Notes under the pieces: model-generated
Database searches by the model: none
What the model was told of the DNA's origin: nothing
The model's input: only the letters and a program-made list of their open reading frames with translations
Shown here: positions 1 to 8,902 of the stretch, in pieces
Position numbering within the stretch: the first letter of the stretch is position 1
How the letters are laid out: each line of letters begins with the position of its first letter
NCBI RefSeq assembly: GCF_003075415.1
Contig: NZ_QDAH01000003.1
Location: 124,001 to 188,000 of the forward strand
Origin: Microvirga sp. KLBC 81
GTDB taxonomy: Bacteria > Pseudomonadota > Alphaproteobacteria > Rhizobiales > Beijerinckiaceae
Length of the DNA: 64,000 bases
Direction of reading: 5' to 3'
Made by a program: the position numbers and the translations under genes

Positions 1-339
1 CGCGAAGCAGAAGCCTGTCACCGCGCGGGCAGCGATCCAGACTGTTGGGCTGATCACGAGAAGATGAAGAAGTGCGACGCTTGCCGCGACGGCAGCCAGC
101 GCCGCGAAGGTGCGCGTGTGTCCCACCTGCTGGATGACGCGTCCAGCCCAGAGAGAGCCCACGACGATGCCCGCCCAGAAGGCCGCGCCTACGGCGCCGA
201 TGATTGTGGGTGAAAACTGCTCGATGCTGCCGCGCACGCTGAGGAGAGTGCCCTGCAAAGTATTGCCGATCTGCATGAGGGCATAGCCGAGAAGAAGGGC
301 AACCAGGGTCGGCAGCACGGAGCGCATGGAGGTGGGCAT
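1..339 (-). CDS. MFS transporter, N-terminal fragment (cut by window edge)
   Basis: The reading frame is open from an ATG at 339 to the window edge (113 codons), so only the N-terminal part is present. It is strongly hydrophobic, with about three to four membrane segments (roughly residues 8-25, 44-62, 74-95 and 98-113). The loop after the second segment carries GRVIQQVGHTRTF, which resembles the motif A loop of major facilitator superfamily carriers. AGGAG lies six bases before the ATG and supports this start. The substrate cannot be told from this fragment. It lies downstream of lepA on the same strand but beyond a terminator, so it is probably a separate transcript. The family call is inferred from the membrane pattern. 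Confidence 0.7.
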   Translation of the reverse strand, partial: MPTSMRSVLPTLVALLLGYALMQIGNTLQGTLLSVRGSIEQFSPTIIGAVGAAFWAGIVVGSLWAGRVIQQVGHTRTFAALAAVAASVALLHLLVISPTVWIAARAVTGFCFA

Positions 340-529
340 GGACTCTCCTGAAGGCGAGATCTTTGGTCCGTATCGTGAGAGCCTGGTCCGCAACCACGCA
401 TCCATGACATATCGAGGCCCGGCGCTTCAGAAGCGCCGTGCTTGAGAGAATATCGGTGGGAGTCAGGCCCTGTGCGTGGGTTGAACTCCGGCCGTCAGGT
501 CGGGTTCCAAGGTTCCATGAGGCAGAACG

Positions 530-559
530 AAAAAGCCTGGCTCGTTTCCAAGCCAGGCT
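530..559 (-). terminator. Rho-independent terminator of lepA
   Basis: A perfect 9-bp stem (AGCCTGGCT/AGCCAGGCT, loop 8) lies 30 bases past the lepA stop. On the lepA strand it is followed by TTTT. Confidence 0.85.
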
Positions 560-588
560 GTCTGCAATCAGTGAAGGACCGTCCTGTC

Positions 589-2394
589 TTACGTGTCCAT
601 CTTCAGCGCGGCGATGAAGGCTTCCTGCGGGATGTCGACCTTGCCGTACTGGCGCATCCGCTTCTTGCCTTCCTTCTGCTTGTCGAGCAGCTTGCGCTTG
701 CGGGTGGCGTCGCCGCCGTAGCACTTGGCGGTCACGTCCTTGCGGAGCGCGCGGATGGTTTCGCGGGCAATGATCTTGCCGCCGATGGCCGCCTGCACCG
801 GAATCTGGAACATGTGCGGCGGGATGAGTTCCTTGAGCTTCTCGCACATGGCGCGGCCACGGCCTTCGGCACGGGTGCGGTGCACGAGCATGGAGAGCGC
901 ATCCACCGGCTCGCCGTTGACCAGCACCGACATCTTCACGAGGTCGCCCTCGCGATAGTCGGAGATGTGGTAGTCGAAGGAGGCGTAGCCCTTCGAGACG
1001 GACTTCAGACGGTCGTAGAAGTCGAACACCACCTCGTTGAGCGGCAGGTCGTAGACCACCATGGCGCGCTTGCCGACATAGTTGAGATCGATCTGCACGC
1101 CGCGGCGGTCCTGGCAGAGCTTGAGCACGGCACCGAGATAATCGTCCGGCGTAAGGATCGTCGCGCGGATCCACGGCTCCTCGATGGCGTCGATCTTCAT
1201 CACATCCGGCATGTCGGCCGGGTTGTGCAACTCCTTCACCGTGCCGTCGCTCATGCGCAGGTGATAGACCACGGACGGCGCGGTGGAGATGAGGTCGAGG
1301 TTGAACTCGCGTTCCAGGCGCTCCTGGATGATTTCGAGGTGCAGGAGGCCGAGGAAGCCGCAGCGGAAGCCGAAGCCCAGCGCCGCCGACGTTTCCATCT
1401 CGTAGGTGAAGCTCGCGTCGTTGAGACGAAGCTTACCCATGGCAGCACGCAGGTTTTCGAAGTCTGCGGCGTCCACCGGGAAGAGACCGCAGAACACCAC
1501 CGGCTGCACGGGCTTGAAGCCGGGGAGCGCTTCGGCGGTGGGCTTGCGGTCATCGGTGATGGTGTCGCCGACGCGGGTGTCGGCCACTTCCTTGATCGAT
1601 GCTGTGAGGAAGCCGACCTCGCCGGGGCCGAGCACATCCACATCGGTCATCTTGGGTCGGAACACGCCGACCTTGTCGACTCCGTAGGTCGCGCCGGTTC
1701 CCATCATTTTGATGGTCTGGCCCTTCTTCAGCGTGCCGTCGATGATGCGCACGAGCACCACCACGCCGAGATAGGCGTCGTACCAGGAATCGACAAGCAT
1801 CGCCTTCAGCGGGGCTTCCTTGTCGCCCTTGGGTGGTGGCAGCTTATGGACGATGGCCTCCAGCACGCCCTCGATATTGAGGCCGGTCTTGGCCGAGATC
1901 GGAACCGCGTCCGAGGCGTCGATGCCGATCACCTCCTCGATCTGCTCCTTGATCCGGTCCGGATCGGCGGCGGGCAGGTCGATCTTGTTGAGGACCGGCA
2001 CGATCTCATGGTTGGCGTCAATGGCCTGGTAGACATTGGCGAGCGTCTGGGCTTCCACGCCCTGGGAGGCATCGACGACCAGCAGCGAACCTTCGCAGGC
2101 GGCGAGCGACCGGGAGACCTCATAGGCGAAGTCCACGTGGCCGGGGGTGTCCATGAGGTTCAGGATATAGGTCTTGCCGTCTTGGGCATTGTATTCCAGG
2201 CGCACGGTCTGCGCCTTGATGGTGATGCCGCGCTCGCGCTCGATATCCATGTTGTCGAGCACCTGCTCCGTCATCTCACGGGCGGAGAGCGCCCCCGTGG
2301 TCTGGATCAGGCGGTCGGCCAGGGTCGACTTGCCGTGGTCGATATGGGCCACGATCGAGAAGTTGCGGATGTTGTCGAAGGTGCGTGCGGTCAT
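589..2394 (-). CDS. lepA: Elongation factor 4 (LepA), ribosomal back-translocase GTPase
   Basis: This is a translational GTPase acting on the ribosome. From the ATG at 2394 it has 601 residues, the usual family length; the longer frame to 2427 adds 11 poorly conserved residues. G-domain motifs are all present: P-loop AHIDHGKST (residues 16-24), RGITI switch I (56-60), DTPGH (82-86) and NKID (136-139). The EF-G-like domains and the LepA-specific lysine-rich C-terminus follow, with [19 protein letters not shown] near the end. The gene is divergent from the amino acid permease and ends at a clear hairpin terminator. The identification is secure; the exact physiological role of EF4 is still debated in the literature. 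Confidence 0.97.
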   Translation of the reverse strand: MTARTFDNIRNFSIVAHIDHGKSTLADRLIQTTGALSAREMTEQVLDNMDIERERGITIKAQTVRLEYNAQDGKTYILNLMDTPGHVDFAYEVSRSLAACEGSLLVVDASQGVEAQTLANVYQAIDANHEIVPVLNKIDLPAADPDRIKEQIEEVIGIDASDAVPISAKTGLNIEGVLEAIVHKLPPPKGDKEAPLKAMLVDSWYDAYLGVVVLVRIIDGTLKKGQTIKMMGTGATYGVDKVGVFRPKMTDVDVLGPGEVGFLTASIKEVADTRVGDTITDDRKPTAEALPGFKPVQPVVFCGLFPVDAADFENLRAAMGKLRLNDASFTYEMETSAALGFGFRCGFLGLLHLEIIQERLEREFNLDLISTAPSVVYHLRMSDGTVKELHNPADMPDVMKIDAIEEPWIRATILTPDDYLGAVLKLCQDRRGVQIDLNYVGKRAMVVYDLPLNEVVFDFYDRLKSVSKGYASFDYHISDYREGDLVKMSVLVNGEPVDALSMLVHRTRAEGRGRAMCEKLKELIPPHMFQIPVQAAIGGKIIARETIRALRKDVTAKCYGGDATRKRKLLDKQKEGKKRMRQYGKVDIPQEAFIAALKMDT

Positions 2395-2557
2395 AATTCT
2401 GCAGATATAAGAATGTTCAGGCCGCAATAGCAGGGGCGGCCTCCAAAGCCAAGGGAGGCTGGTGCCGCGCCCCTCCTGGGGCTTTGATCACCGACTCGTT
2501 TCGCCTTCCCTGGCTAGCGCCCTACCTGAACGGAAGGGGGGCGATTGGAAGGCGGGT

Positions 2558-3928
2558 ATGACGAATACTCCTATCCTGACAGATGTGGTCGACGATCTCA
2601 GCGGAGCCGGCCGTCCCGCCCTTCACCGCACCATCGGCCCCTTTCAGATGACGCTCTACGGGCTCGGCAGCATGCTGGGCTCCGGCATCTATGGCCTGAT
2701 CGGGCAGGCGGCCGGGCAGGTGGGCAATGCCGTCTGGTTGGCCTTCCTGGTAGCCCTTGTGGCGGCGCTGCTGACGGCCTTGACCTACGCTTCTCTCGGC
2801 TCGCGCTATCCTCGCGCTGGCGGAGCGGCCTATATCGCCGAGCGCGCCTATCGCTCGCCCCTTGTCGGATTCGTGGTGGGGCTGGCTGTGGCCTGTTCCG
2901 CGCTCACCTCGGTCGCCACCCAGTCCCGGGTCTTTGCGGCCAATCTCGCGACATTCACCGGAAGCGGGGAGGGGACCGTCACCCTGCTGGCGCTAGGCTT
3001 CCTCCTGCTGCTCATGGGGCTCGTGCTGCGCGGCATCCGCGAATCCATGTGGGTCAACGTGCTGTGTACGTGCATCGAGGCGGGCGGCCTGCTGCTCGTG
3101 GTCGCGGTGGGCATCAGCTATTGGGGGTCTGTCGATCTCCTGGAAACGCCGCCGCCGGGGGAAGGCGGCGCGAGCGATGTGATGATCCTGCTCGTGCTGC
3201 AAGGCGCGGTGCTCACCTTCTTCGCCTTCCTCGGGTTCGAGGACAGCCTCAATGTCGCGGAGGAATGCCGCGATCCCCAGAGCACGATTCCCATCGGCCT
3301 GATCGCCGCCATGGCGATTGCCGCGCTGATCTATATGGCAGTCGCTATAACGGCCGTGTCCGTCATGCCATGGCGGGAGCTTGCCGCAGCGCCGGGGCCG
3401 CTGACGGCAGTGATGAACAAGGCCGCTCCCTGGCTGCCGCCGATCGTCTACACGGCGATCACGCTGTTCGCCGTCGCCAACACGGCGCTCGTCAATTACG
3501 TCACCGCCTCGCGGCTCGCCTATGGCATGGCGCACCAGAGATTGCTGCCGGCCTGGCTTGGCCGGGTTCATGCCACGCGGCGCACGCCGCACCTTGCAAT
3601 CCTGGCTTTGTTCGCGGTCGTCGCTCCGCTTGCCGTCATCGGCACCATCGGCCAGCTTGCCGCCGCGACCGTGCTTCTGCTGCTGACGGTCTTCGCGCTC
3701 TTGAATGGTGCCCTCGTGATCCTGAGGGACCGCGAAGGCGAGCCGCGCGGGCGCTTCGAGATTCCGCTCATCCTGCCGATCCTTGGCAGCCTCGTCTGCG
3801 CAGGCCTCGTGATTATTCGCGTTGCCACAGGCGATTGGCGCGCCCCGGCAATCGCCGGTGCGCTGCTTGCTGGAATCTTTGTGCTCTATGCGTTGTACCG
3901 GCCGAAAGCTGAGCGGCACGCGGCTTGA
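2558..3928 (+). CDS. APC-family amino acid permease
   Basis: A 456-residue integral membrane protein with about 12 hydrophobic segments. The first helix carries GLGSMLGSGIYGLIGQAAG, matching the glycine-rich substrate-binding helix of amino acid/polyamine/organocation (APC) carriers. It should take up an amino acid or related amine across the inner membrane, but the substrate is not readable from sequence. The ATG at 2558 places MTNTPILTD just before the first helix. A longer frame from a GTG at 2462 is possible but reaches into the divergent lepA promoter region. It is monocistronic and converges on the small secreted protein gene, with a strong hairpin between them. Confidence 0.85.
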   Translation: MTNTPILTDVVDDLSGAGRPALHRTIGPFQMTLYGLGSMLGSGIYGLIGQAAGQVGNAVWLAFLVALVAALLTALTYASLGSRYPRAGGAAYIAERAYRSPLVGFVVGLAVACSALTSVATQSRVFAANLATFTGSGEGTVTLLALGFLLLLMGLVLRGIRESMWVNVLCTCIEAGGLLLVVAVGISYWGSVDLLETPPPGEGGASDVMILLVLQGAVLTFFAFLGFEDSLNVAEECRDPQSTIPIGLIAAMAIAALIYMAVAITAVSVMPWRELAAAPGPLTAVMNKAAPWLPPIVYTAITLFAVANTALVNYVTASRLAYGMAHQRLLPAWLGRVHATRRTPHLAILALFAVVAPLAVIGTIGQLAAATVLLLLTVFALLNGALVILRDREGEPRGRFEIPLILPILGSLVCAGLVIIRVATGDWRAPAIAGALLAGIFVLYALYRPKAERHAA

Positions 3929-3952
3929 TAGTCAAATCTATCCATCCTGACG

Positions 3953-3986
3953 CGACAAGCGCAGGGTCGCATGCCTGCGCTTGTCG
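3953..3986. terminator. Strong hairpin between convergent genes
   Basis: A perfect 13-bp inverted repeat (CGACAAGCGCAGG / CCTGCGCTTGTCG, loop 8) lies between two convergent stops. It is extended outward by TCTATCC/GGATAGA. T-tracts are short, so it is a likely bidirectional terminator without a canonical U-run. Confidence 0.6.
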
Positions 3987-4000
3987 TTGAGGATAGAAGA

Positions 4001-4408
4001 TCAGCGGGCGCATTCCACGGGAACGCGCTGGTCGGTGCCGGGGATAAGGACCGTGCGGCACGGGACGCCGTTGATGACACGAATCTCATGCGGTGCGGCG
4101 TGGGGGAAGGCAGCATAAGGAGGGCCTGCAACGACAGGAGCGCCGGGAGGCGGGACGGCGACAATGCTGCCTGTTGTCATCGGATCCATGCCGATCATGC
4201 CGGCCGGGCCTGCGCACTGCACCGGGATGCGCCGGTCGCTCGAATGGTCGAGAACGGTGCGGCAGGGCACGCCATTGATGATCTGGATCTCGTGCGGAGC
4301 GGCGTCCGGGAAGGGCGAGGTCGGCGTGCCGCTGGTCTGCGCCTGCGCCAAGCCGATCGTGCCGAGCATGATGAGGCCAGCGCTGGCGATAACTGTAAAT
4401 CTCTTCAA
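4001..4408 (-). CDS. Small secreted protein with a duplicated 34-residue cysteine motif
   Basis: A 135-residue protein with a Sec-type signal peptide (MKRFTVIASAGLIMLGTIGL then AQAQ, cleavage near residue 24). The mature part contains two copies of one unit, about residues 32-65 and 101-134. Each has APHEI..INGVPCRTVL followed by (D/Q)R(I/V)PV(Q/E)CA, so each unit has two cysteines that could pair in the periplasm. A Pro/Gly-rich linker separates them. The start codon is TTG at 4408, chosen because a strong AGGAGG lies five bases upstream. No function is recognised. It converges on the APC permease and lies downstream of hrcA on the same strand. Confidence 0.8.
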   Translation of the reverse strand: MKRFTVIASAGLIMLGTIGLAQAQTSGTPTSPFPDAAPHEIQIINGVPCRTVLDHSSDRRIPVQCAGPAGMIGMDPMTTGSIVAVPPPGAPVVAGPPYAAFPHAAPHEIRVINGVPCRTVLIPGTDQRVPVECAR

Positions 4409-4509
4409 GGTAACCTCCTCTGGTATGGGGCCTTGCCCCTTTGGACGGAGGTTTAACGCTTGCGATAAGGTTAGTTTCCTCTCTCACGGCAACGTGTGAG
4501 AGGCAGTCC

Positions 4510-5601
4510 CTATCGGCCCTGCTCCAGAATGCGCGAAATCACCTTGGCCGTGTAATCCACCATTGGCACGATGCGAGCGTAATTCAGCCGCGTCGGGCCG
4601 ATGACGCCGAGAACACCGACGATCTTCTGGCTGCCGTCCCGGAACGGAGCCGCGATCATCGAGGAGCCGGAAAGCGAAAACAGCTTGTTTTCAGAGCCGA
4701 TGAAGATCCGCACGCCTTCGCCGCCCTCGGCGCGGCTGAGCAGATCGATCACATCCGTCTGCGTTTCGAGATCGGAAAAGAGCAGGCGGATACGCTCAAG
4801 GTCTTCCGCAGCCTTCAGATCGTCGAGCAGGTTCGCCTGGCCGCGCACGATGAGCTGGCGCGATTCCGCCGGGCCCACGGTGGTGGCAAGACCTGCCTCC
4901 ACGAGCTTGGCGGTGAGCGCATCGAGCTCCCGCTCCATCTCCTCGCGGCGGGTTTCGATCTCGCTCTTGAGGTCACCCAGTGTCTTGCCCTGGATGCGGG
5001 CGTTGAGGAAATTGCCGGCCTCCACCAGCGCCCCGGCGGGCAGGCCTGCGGGCAGATCGAGGAGGCGGTTCTCGACGGAGCCATCCTCCGACACCAGCAC
5101 CACGAGGGCGCGGGTGGGATCGAGCCGCACGAACTCGATGTGCCTGAGGGGCGCATTGGACTTCGACGTCACCACCACGCCCGCGCCACGCGAAACGCCG
5201 GACAGCAGCGCCGAGGCCTCGGCCAGAGCCGTTTCCATGGTGTGGCCGGTGGCGGCAGCGCGCATCTGGGCCTCGATCCGCGCCCGCTCGTCGGCGGTCA
5301 CGTCGCCGATTTCCATCATGGCGTCCACGAAGAAGCGCAGGCCGATTTCCGTCGGCAGGCGTCCGGCGCTGGTATGCGGCGCGAAGACCAGGCCTGCCGC
5401 CTCCAGATCCGCCATCACGTTGCGGATCGAGGCGGGGGATAGCGTCATCGGCAGGATGCGCGAGAGATGGCGCGAGCCGACGGGTTCACCGGTCACGAGA
5501 TAGCTCTCGACGATCTGGCGAAAAATCTCGCGGGAGCGGTCGTTCAGCTCCGCAATGGCGCGGGTGTCCGACAGGTTCGAGAAGGGGCCATTGGCGTGCA
5601 T
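4510..5601 (-). CDS. hrcA: Heat-inducible transcription repressor HrcA
   Basis: A 363-residue protein matching HrcA along its length. The N-terminal winged helix-turn-helix contains [20 protein letters not shown] and [18 protein letters not shown] (about residues 24-75). GAF-like and dimerisation parts follow, ending [16 protein letters not shown]. HrcA represses chaperone genes through the CIRCE element; no canonical CIRCE (TTAGCACTC-N9-GAGTGCTAA) was seen in the window. The gene is divergent from rph, and a perfect 12-bp inverted repeat lies between the two starts. grpE and dnaK-dnaJ lie elsewhere in the window. Confidence 0.95.
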   Translation of the reverse strand: MHANGPFSNLSDTRAIAELNDRSREIFRQIVESYLVTGEPVGSRHLSRILPMTLSPASIRNVMADLEAAGLVFAPHTSAGRLPTEIGLRFFVDAMMEIGDVTADERARIEAQMRAAATGHTMETALAEASALLSGVSRGAGVVVTSKSNAPLRHIEFVRLDPTRALVVLVSEDGSVENRLLDLPAGLPAGALVEAGNFLNARIQGKTLGDLKSEIETRREEMERELDALTAKLVEAGLATTVGPAESRQLIVRGQANLLDDLKAAEDLERIRLLFSDLETQTDVIDLLSRAEGGEGVRIFIGSENKLFSLSGSSMIAAPFRDGSQKIVGVLGVIGPTRLNYARIVPMVDYTAKVISRILEQGR

Positions 5602-5664
5602 GCGATGGGTTCTACGCTTTCACAATTCCACCCTGCAAGTAGGCATTATGTGCGGATGAACGGT

Positions 5665-5695
5665 GCTTTAGGCAAGGCTTGCGCTTGCCTAAAGC
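5665..5695. promoter_or_regulatory. Perfect 12-bp inverted repeat between divergent hrcA and rph
   Basis: The arms GCTTTAGGCAAG and CTTGCCTAAAGC are separated by 7 bp. Both flanking genes start here, so it is not a terminator of either. It could be an operator or a leader hairpin. It does not match CIRCE. Confidence 0.5.
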
Positions 5696-5746
5696 GCCTC
5701 CTGGCCCCAAAGAGGCTCTCAAACAAGCCTTTATGGAGAAACGAAC

Positions 5747-6460
5747 ATGCGTCCTTCCAACCGCGCCCCCGACGAATTGCGTCCCGTCACCCTGGAGCGA
5801 AGCGTCGCGCGCTATGCGGAAGGCTCCTGCCTCGTGACCTTCGGGAACACCAAGGTGCTCTGCACCGCCTCGCTCGAGGAGAAAGGTCCCCCGTGGCTGC
5901 GCGGCACCGGCCGGGGCTGGGTGACGGCGGAATATTCCATGCTGCCCCGCGCCACGCATGAGCGCACCAAGCGCGAGGTCAATTCCGGCAAGCCCTCCGG
6001 CCGCACGCAGGAGATCCAGCGCCTCATCGGCCGTTCGCTCCGCGCCGTCGTGAACCTGCCGGCTATCGGCGAGCGGCAGATCGTGCTCGATTGCGACGTG
6101 ATCCAGGCCGATGGCGGCACCCGCACGGCCTCCATCACTGGCGCCTGGGTCGCTCTGCATGAATGCTTTACCTGGATGCAGAGCCGCTCGATCATTTCGA
6201 TCAACCCGCTGCGCGAGCCGGTGGCCGCCATTTCCTGCGGCATCTATCAGGGCCAGCCGGTGCTCGATCTCGATTATGCGGAGGATTCCGCTGCCGAGAC
6301 GGACGCGAACTTCGTCATCACGGGTTCGGGCGGCCTCGTCGAGGTGCAGGGCACCGCAGAGGGCAAGCCCTTCTCCGAAGAGGAGTTCCTGAACCTCCTG
6401 CGTCTCGCCAAGGCAGGCGTGGCGCAGCTCGTGGAGCTTCAGAAGAAAGCGGTGGCGTGA
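5747..6460 (+). CDS. rph: Ribonuclease PH
   Basis: A 237-residue phosphorolytic 3'-5' exoribonuclease that trims tRNA 3' ends using phosphate. Family features include the N-terminal [34 protein letters not shown] (about residues 63-82), the phosphate-site region [17 protein letters not shown] (84-100) and [19 protein letters not shown] (107-125). GGAG seven bases before the ATG at 5747 supports the start. The stop overlaps the next start (TGATG), so rph and rdgB are translationally coupled, the usual alphaproteobacterial arrangement next to divergent hrcA. Confidence 0.97.
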   Translation: MRPSNRAPDELRPVTLERSVARYAEGSCLVTFGNTKVLCTASLEEKGPPWLRGTGRGWVTAEYSMLPRATHERTKREVNSGKPSGRTQEIQRLIGRSLRAVVNLPAIGERQIVLDCDVIQADGGTRTASITGAWVALHECFTWMQSRSIISINPLREPVAAISCGIYQGQPVLDLDYAEDSAAETDANFVITGSGGLVEVQGTAEGKPFSEEEFLNLLRLAKAGVAQLVELQKKAVA

Positions 6461-7098
6461 TGCAGCGCCGTCCTCTCACCGGCAAGGTCGTGATCGCGAC
6501 CCACAATGCTGGGAAACTGCGCGAGATGCAGGAGCTGCTCGCTCCCTTCGGCGTCGAGGCCGTGTCGGCCGGCGAGCTCGGCCTGCCCGTTCCCGCCGAG
6601 ACGGGACACATGTTCGCCGAGAACGCCGCCATCAAGGCTCACGCTGCGGCAAAGGCCACGGGTCTTCCCGCGCTCTCGGACGATTCCGGCTTGTGCGTCC
6701 ATGCGCTCGATGGCGCGCCGGGATTGTTCACGGCGGACTGGGCCGGCCCGAAGAAAGACTTTTACGCTGCCATGGAGCGAGTGCATCGCGAGATGGAAAA
6801 ACGCGAGGCGACCGATAAACGCGCTCACTTTGTCTCCGCCCTCGTCATCGCCTGGCCGGACGGGCATGAGGAGCTGTTCGAGGGGCGTGTGTTCGGAGAG
6901 GTGGTCTGGCCGCCGCGCGGCGACAGGGGTTTTGGTTATGACCCCATGTTTCAGCCGGACGGTTTCACGCAGACCTTCGGTGAGCTGTCATCGGAAGAGA
7001 AGCACGGCATCGACTGGTCGAAGCCGGAGCCGGAAGGCCTTTCCCATCGGGCGCGCGCGTTCGTGAAGCTCGCGGCGGGGTGTTTGCACAGGGTTTAG
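6460..7098 (+). CDS. rdgB: XTP/dITP diphosphatase (RdgB/HAM1 family)
   Basis: A 212-residue nucleotide house-cleaning pyrophosphatase that hydrolyses dITP, XTP and ITP to the monophosphates. Motifs: [10 protein letters not shown] near the N-terminus (substrate binding), [18 protein letters not shown] (metal-binding Asp pair, about residues 72-89) and GYDPMF (161-166). The ATG shares its A with the rph stop. The gene ends just before a short hairpin with a T-run and then a dispersed palindromic repeat. Confidence 0.95.
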   Translation: MQRRPLTGKVVIATHNAGKLREMQELLAPFGVEAVSAGELGLPVPAETGHMFAENAAIKAHAAAKATGLPALSDDSGLCVHALDGAPGLFTADWAGPKKDFYAAMERVHREMEKREATDKRAHFVSALVIAWPDGHEELFEGRVFGEVVWPPRGDRGFGYDPMFQPDGFTQTFGELSSEEKHGIDWSKPEPEGLSHRARAFVKLAAGCLHRV

Positions 7099-7099
7099 C

Positions 7100-7128
7100 G
7101 CCTCGCGCGGAGCGGAGGCTCTCTTTTT
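7100..7128 (+). terminator. Putative rph-rdgB terminator
   Basis: GCCTC/GAGGC stem with a 10-base loop, followed by TCTCTTTTT directly after the rdgB stop. The stem is short but the T-run is good. Confidence 0.5.
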
Positions 7129-7147
7129 CACGAACATTATCCCTCTT

Positions 7148-7254
7148 GTCATCACCGGCCTTGTGCCGGTGATCCCGATTGAGAAGAGCGCGACGCTCTT
7201 CCGATCGAGATGGCCGGGACCGATCCCCTGATCGAGTCCGGGGACGGCCATGAC
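7148..7254. repeat. Dispersed bimodular palindromic repeat (family A), copy 1
   Basis: Starts with GTCATCACCGGCCTTGTGCC and ends with CGGGGACGGCCATGAC. Each end is a hairpin (CACCGG/CCGGTG and the GGCC..GGCC module), with a variable centre. At least nine more copies lie in intergenic gaps of this window. Confidence 0.85.
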
Positions 7255-7276
7255 AGAGAAAGTTTTTGAAAAGAAT

Positions 7277-7298
7277 GAAGCGCCCCGTGGGGCGCTTC
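7277..7298 (-). terminator. Terminator of the DUF2852 gene
   Basis: Perfect 10-bp stem GAAGCGCCCC/GGGGCGCTTC with a 2-base centre, followed by TTCTTTTC on the minus strand, 15 bases past the stop. Confidence 0.8.
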
Positions 7299-7312
7299 AC
7301 GTGTCTTAGAGC

Positions 7313-7789
7313 TTAAACGTTCGTCGGGCCGTTGCCGCGGCGCTTGGCCATGAAGGCGTCGAACTCCTCGCGGTCCTTGGCGCGCTTCAATTCCTCCACG
7401 AACTCACGGAAGGCGCGGGCTTCCTCGTCGAGCTTGCGGCGCTCTTCCTCGAGGCGCTCCAGCTCGCTGCGGCGGTACTCGTCGAAGGCTGCGTTGCCCG
7501 AACTGGTATAACCGAAGCCGCCGGTGGGGCGGCGCGATCCGAACAGATCATCGGCCGTGCGGCCGAAGGTGTCGCGGAAGAAGGCTCTCGCCTCGTCGTA
7601 TTTCGGATATCCACACATTTTCCACACCAGATAGGCCAGCGCGAGCGGCCAGAACCAAATGAAGCCCAGGATGATGGCGACGATCTCCAGACCGCGTCGG
7701 GGTGAGCGCCCGCAGCGGCGGTGAGCGCCGGCATTCCATGGCCCCGCATGAGGGCCCTGGTTCCAGGCGGTTGAAGCAGAGTCAGACAT
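7313..7789 (-). CDS. DUF2852 family membrane protein
   Basis: A 158-residue protein of the DUF2852 family, common in alphaproteobacteria and of unknown function. A single membrane segment (about residues 33-55, GLEIVAIILGFIWFWPLALA) precedes a conserved stretch WKMCGYPKYDEARAFFRD. The C-terminal third is charged and helical, with coiled-coil character (RRSELERLEEERRKLDEEAR). The topology suggests one inner-membrane anchor with a cytoplasmic helical tail. It has its own terminator. Confidence 0.85.
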   Translation of the reverse strand: MSDSASTAWNQGPHAGPWNAGAHRRCGRSPRRGLEIVAIILGFIWFWPLALAYLVWKMCGYPKYDEARAFFRDTFGRTADDLFGSRRPTGGFGYTSSGNAAFDEYRRSELERLEEERRKLDEEARAFREFVEELKRAKDREEFDAFMAKRRGNGPTNV

Positions 7790-7933
7790 CGTAGGTCTCG
7801 CTATGTTAATGCTAACAACATTAACATGCGGATCGATTTTGGCGCTTTCAAGGGAGCTTTGTTCGATTTTGGGAGAAGGGAGCCGAGGGCGGCCGCGTGA
7901 AGGCTTGGAGATCGGAAGCTGGTGCAGCAGCGC

Positions 7934-8599
7934 TCAGCGGCTGGCCGTCTCCGGCTTGTCCTTCAGAGCGCCGTGGACCAGGGCGAGGACGCCTGCGCGA
8001 AGCAGTTCGTACTTGTCCGGCAAGCCAGGGCCCTTCGGAAGCTGGCCGGCGGCATCGAGGGTCGCGATGCCGTGGGAGAGGGCCCAGACCTCGAGGGCAA
8101 TGAAGCGGACGTCCACGCCCTGGAAACCCTCCGGATAGGTCTTCGTGAGCGCCTGCACCAGATAATCGAACGCCGTGGCTGGATCCTTGGAGCTGTCCGA
8201 GGCGCCCTTGCCCCAGGGGCCGCAGCCTTCAGCCTCCAGGGGCTTCGCCGAGAACATGGCCGTGTAGAAGCCCGGCTCCTGCTCGGCAAAGGCGAGATAG
8301 GCCTCGCCCATGCGGGTGAAGCGCTCCCGTGGCGTTCCCTCGCTTTGAAGCGCCTTCCCGAGCCGCTTGGCGAGTTCGTCGAACCCGCGGAAAGCCACTT
8401 CGGCGACCAGAGCCTCGCGGCCGCGGAAGTGACGGTAGAGGGCTGCGGGGGTGACGCCCACGAGCTTGGCGGCATCGGCCAGGGTAAACCCGCCAAGGCC
8501 ACGCTCGGCGATGAAGCGCTGCGCCGCCTCGATCAGCGCCTCCTTCAGATTGCCGTGGTGATAGCCCTGTCGGTCGAACGGGCCGCGCCAGTGCCGCAT
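7934..8599 (-). CDS. TetR/AcrR family transcriptional regulator
   Basis: A 221-residue regulator. The N-terminal HTH occupies about residues 16-62, with FTLADAAKLVGVTPAALYRH as recognition region. The C-terminal ligand-binding domain is helical, as usual for the family; the ligand is unknown. AAAGGAG five bases before the ATG supports the start. A candidate operator, a perfect 8-bp inverted repeat with a 13-bp spacer, lies at 8612-8640 just upstream, which suggests autoregulation. There is no divergent partner within 250 bp, so other targets are not evident. Confidence 0.92.
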   Translation of the reverse strand: MRHWRGPFDRQGYHHGNLKEALIEAAQRFIAERGLGGFTLADAAKLVGVTPAALYRHFRGREALVAEVAFRGFDELAKRLGKALQSEGTPRERFTRMGEAYLAFAEQEPGFYTAMFSAKPLEAEGCGPWGKGASDSSKDPATAFDYLVQALTKTYPEGFQGVDVRFIALEVWALSHGIATLDAAGQLPKGPGLPDKYELLRAGVLALVHGALKDKPETASR

Positions 8600-8611
8600 G
8601 ATGGCTCCTTT

Positions 8612-8640
8612 GGACTTAATCCTCTGCCGATCTTAAGTCC
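8612..8640. promoter_or_regulatory. Candidate TetR-type operator
   Basis: GGACTTAA and TTAAGTCC are perfect 8-bp inverted arms separated by 13 bp, 13 bases upstream of the tetR-like start codon. Assignment to that regulator is inference from position. Confidence 0.55.
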
Positions 8641-8733
8641 CTGCCTCCGGAGAGGCTAGGGGCGGAAGGCTCATGAAGGGTGAACAACCACTTGGGAAAG
8701 AGGTTCAGAAAAGTTTACGAGCGCTTTCCCTCT

Positions 8734-8838
8734 GTCATCCCCGACGAGCGTCAGCGAGGGAAGGGGATCCACTCACACGCGCAAAGCTATGGATTCCCTT
8801 CCCCTCCGATGGCTGCGCCATCTTCGGCCGGGAATGAC
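8734..8838. repeat. Palindromic intergenic repeat (GTCATCCCCG type)
   Basis: Begins GTCATCCCCGACGAGCGTCA and ends GGCCGGGAATGAC. An inner inverted pair GGAAGGGGATCCA / TGGATTCCCTTCC surrounds the centre. It fills most of the 300-bp gap before hemW. Confidence 0.65.
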
Positions 8839-8902
8839 ACCGAGATCGTTGCGCGACAACGCCACTCGTGACGTTCTGGCCAAGAACTGCCATATACGGC
8901 CC

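Noticed and set aside
442-2430. Very long open frame antisense to lepA (662 codons)
   Set aside because: It is the mirror of lepA in a high-GC genome. Its translation is a His/Arg/Glu-rich string without recognisable motif, whereas lepA shows all GTPase motifs.
4478-4503. CCTCTCTCAC/GTGTGAGAGG hairpin after hrcA as a terminator
   Set aside because: The stem has mismatches and there is no T-run. It may help 3'-end formation but is too weak to list.
4409-5760. CIRCE element for HrcA
   Set aside because: Searched for TTAGCACTC-N9-GAGTGCTAA around hrcA, grpE and dnaK; none seen. The hrcA-rph palindrome has a different sequence and spacing.
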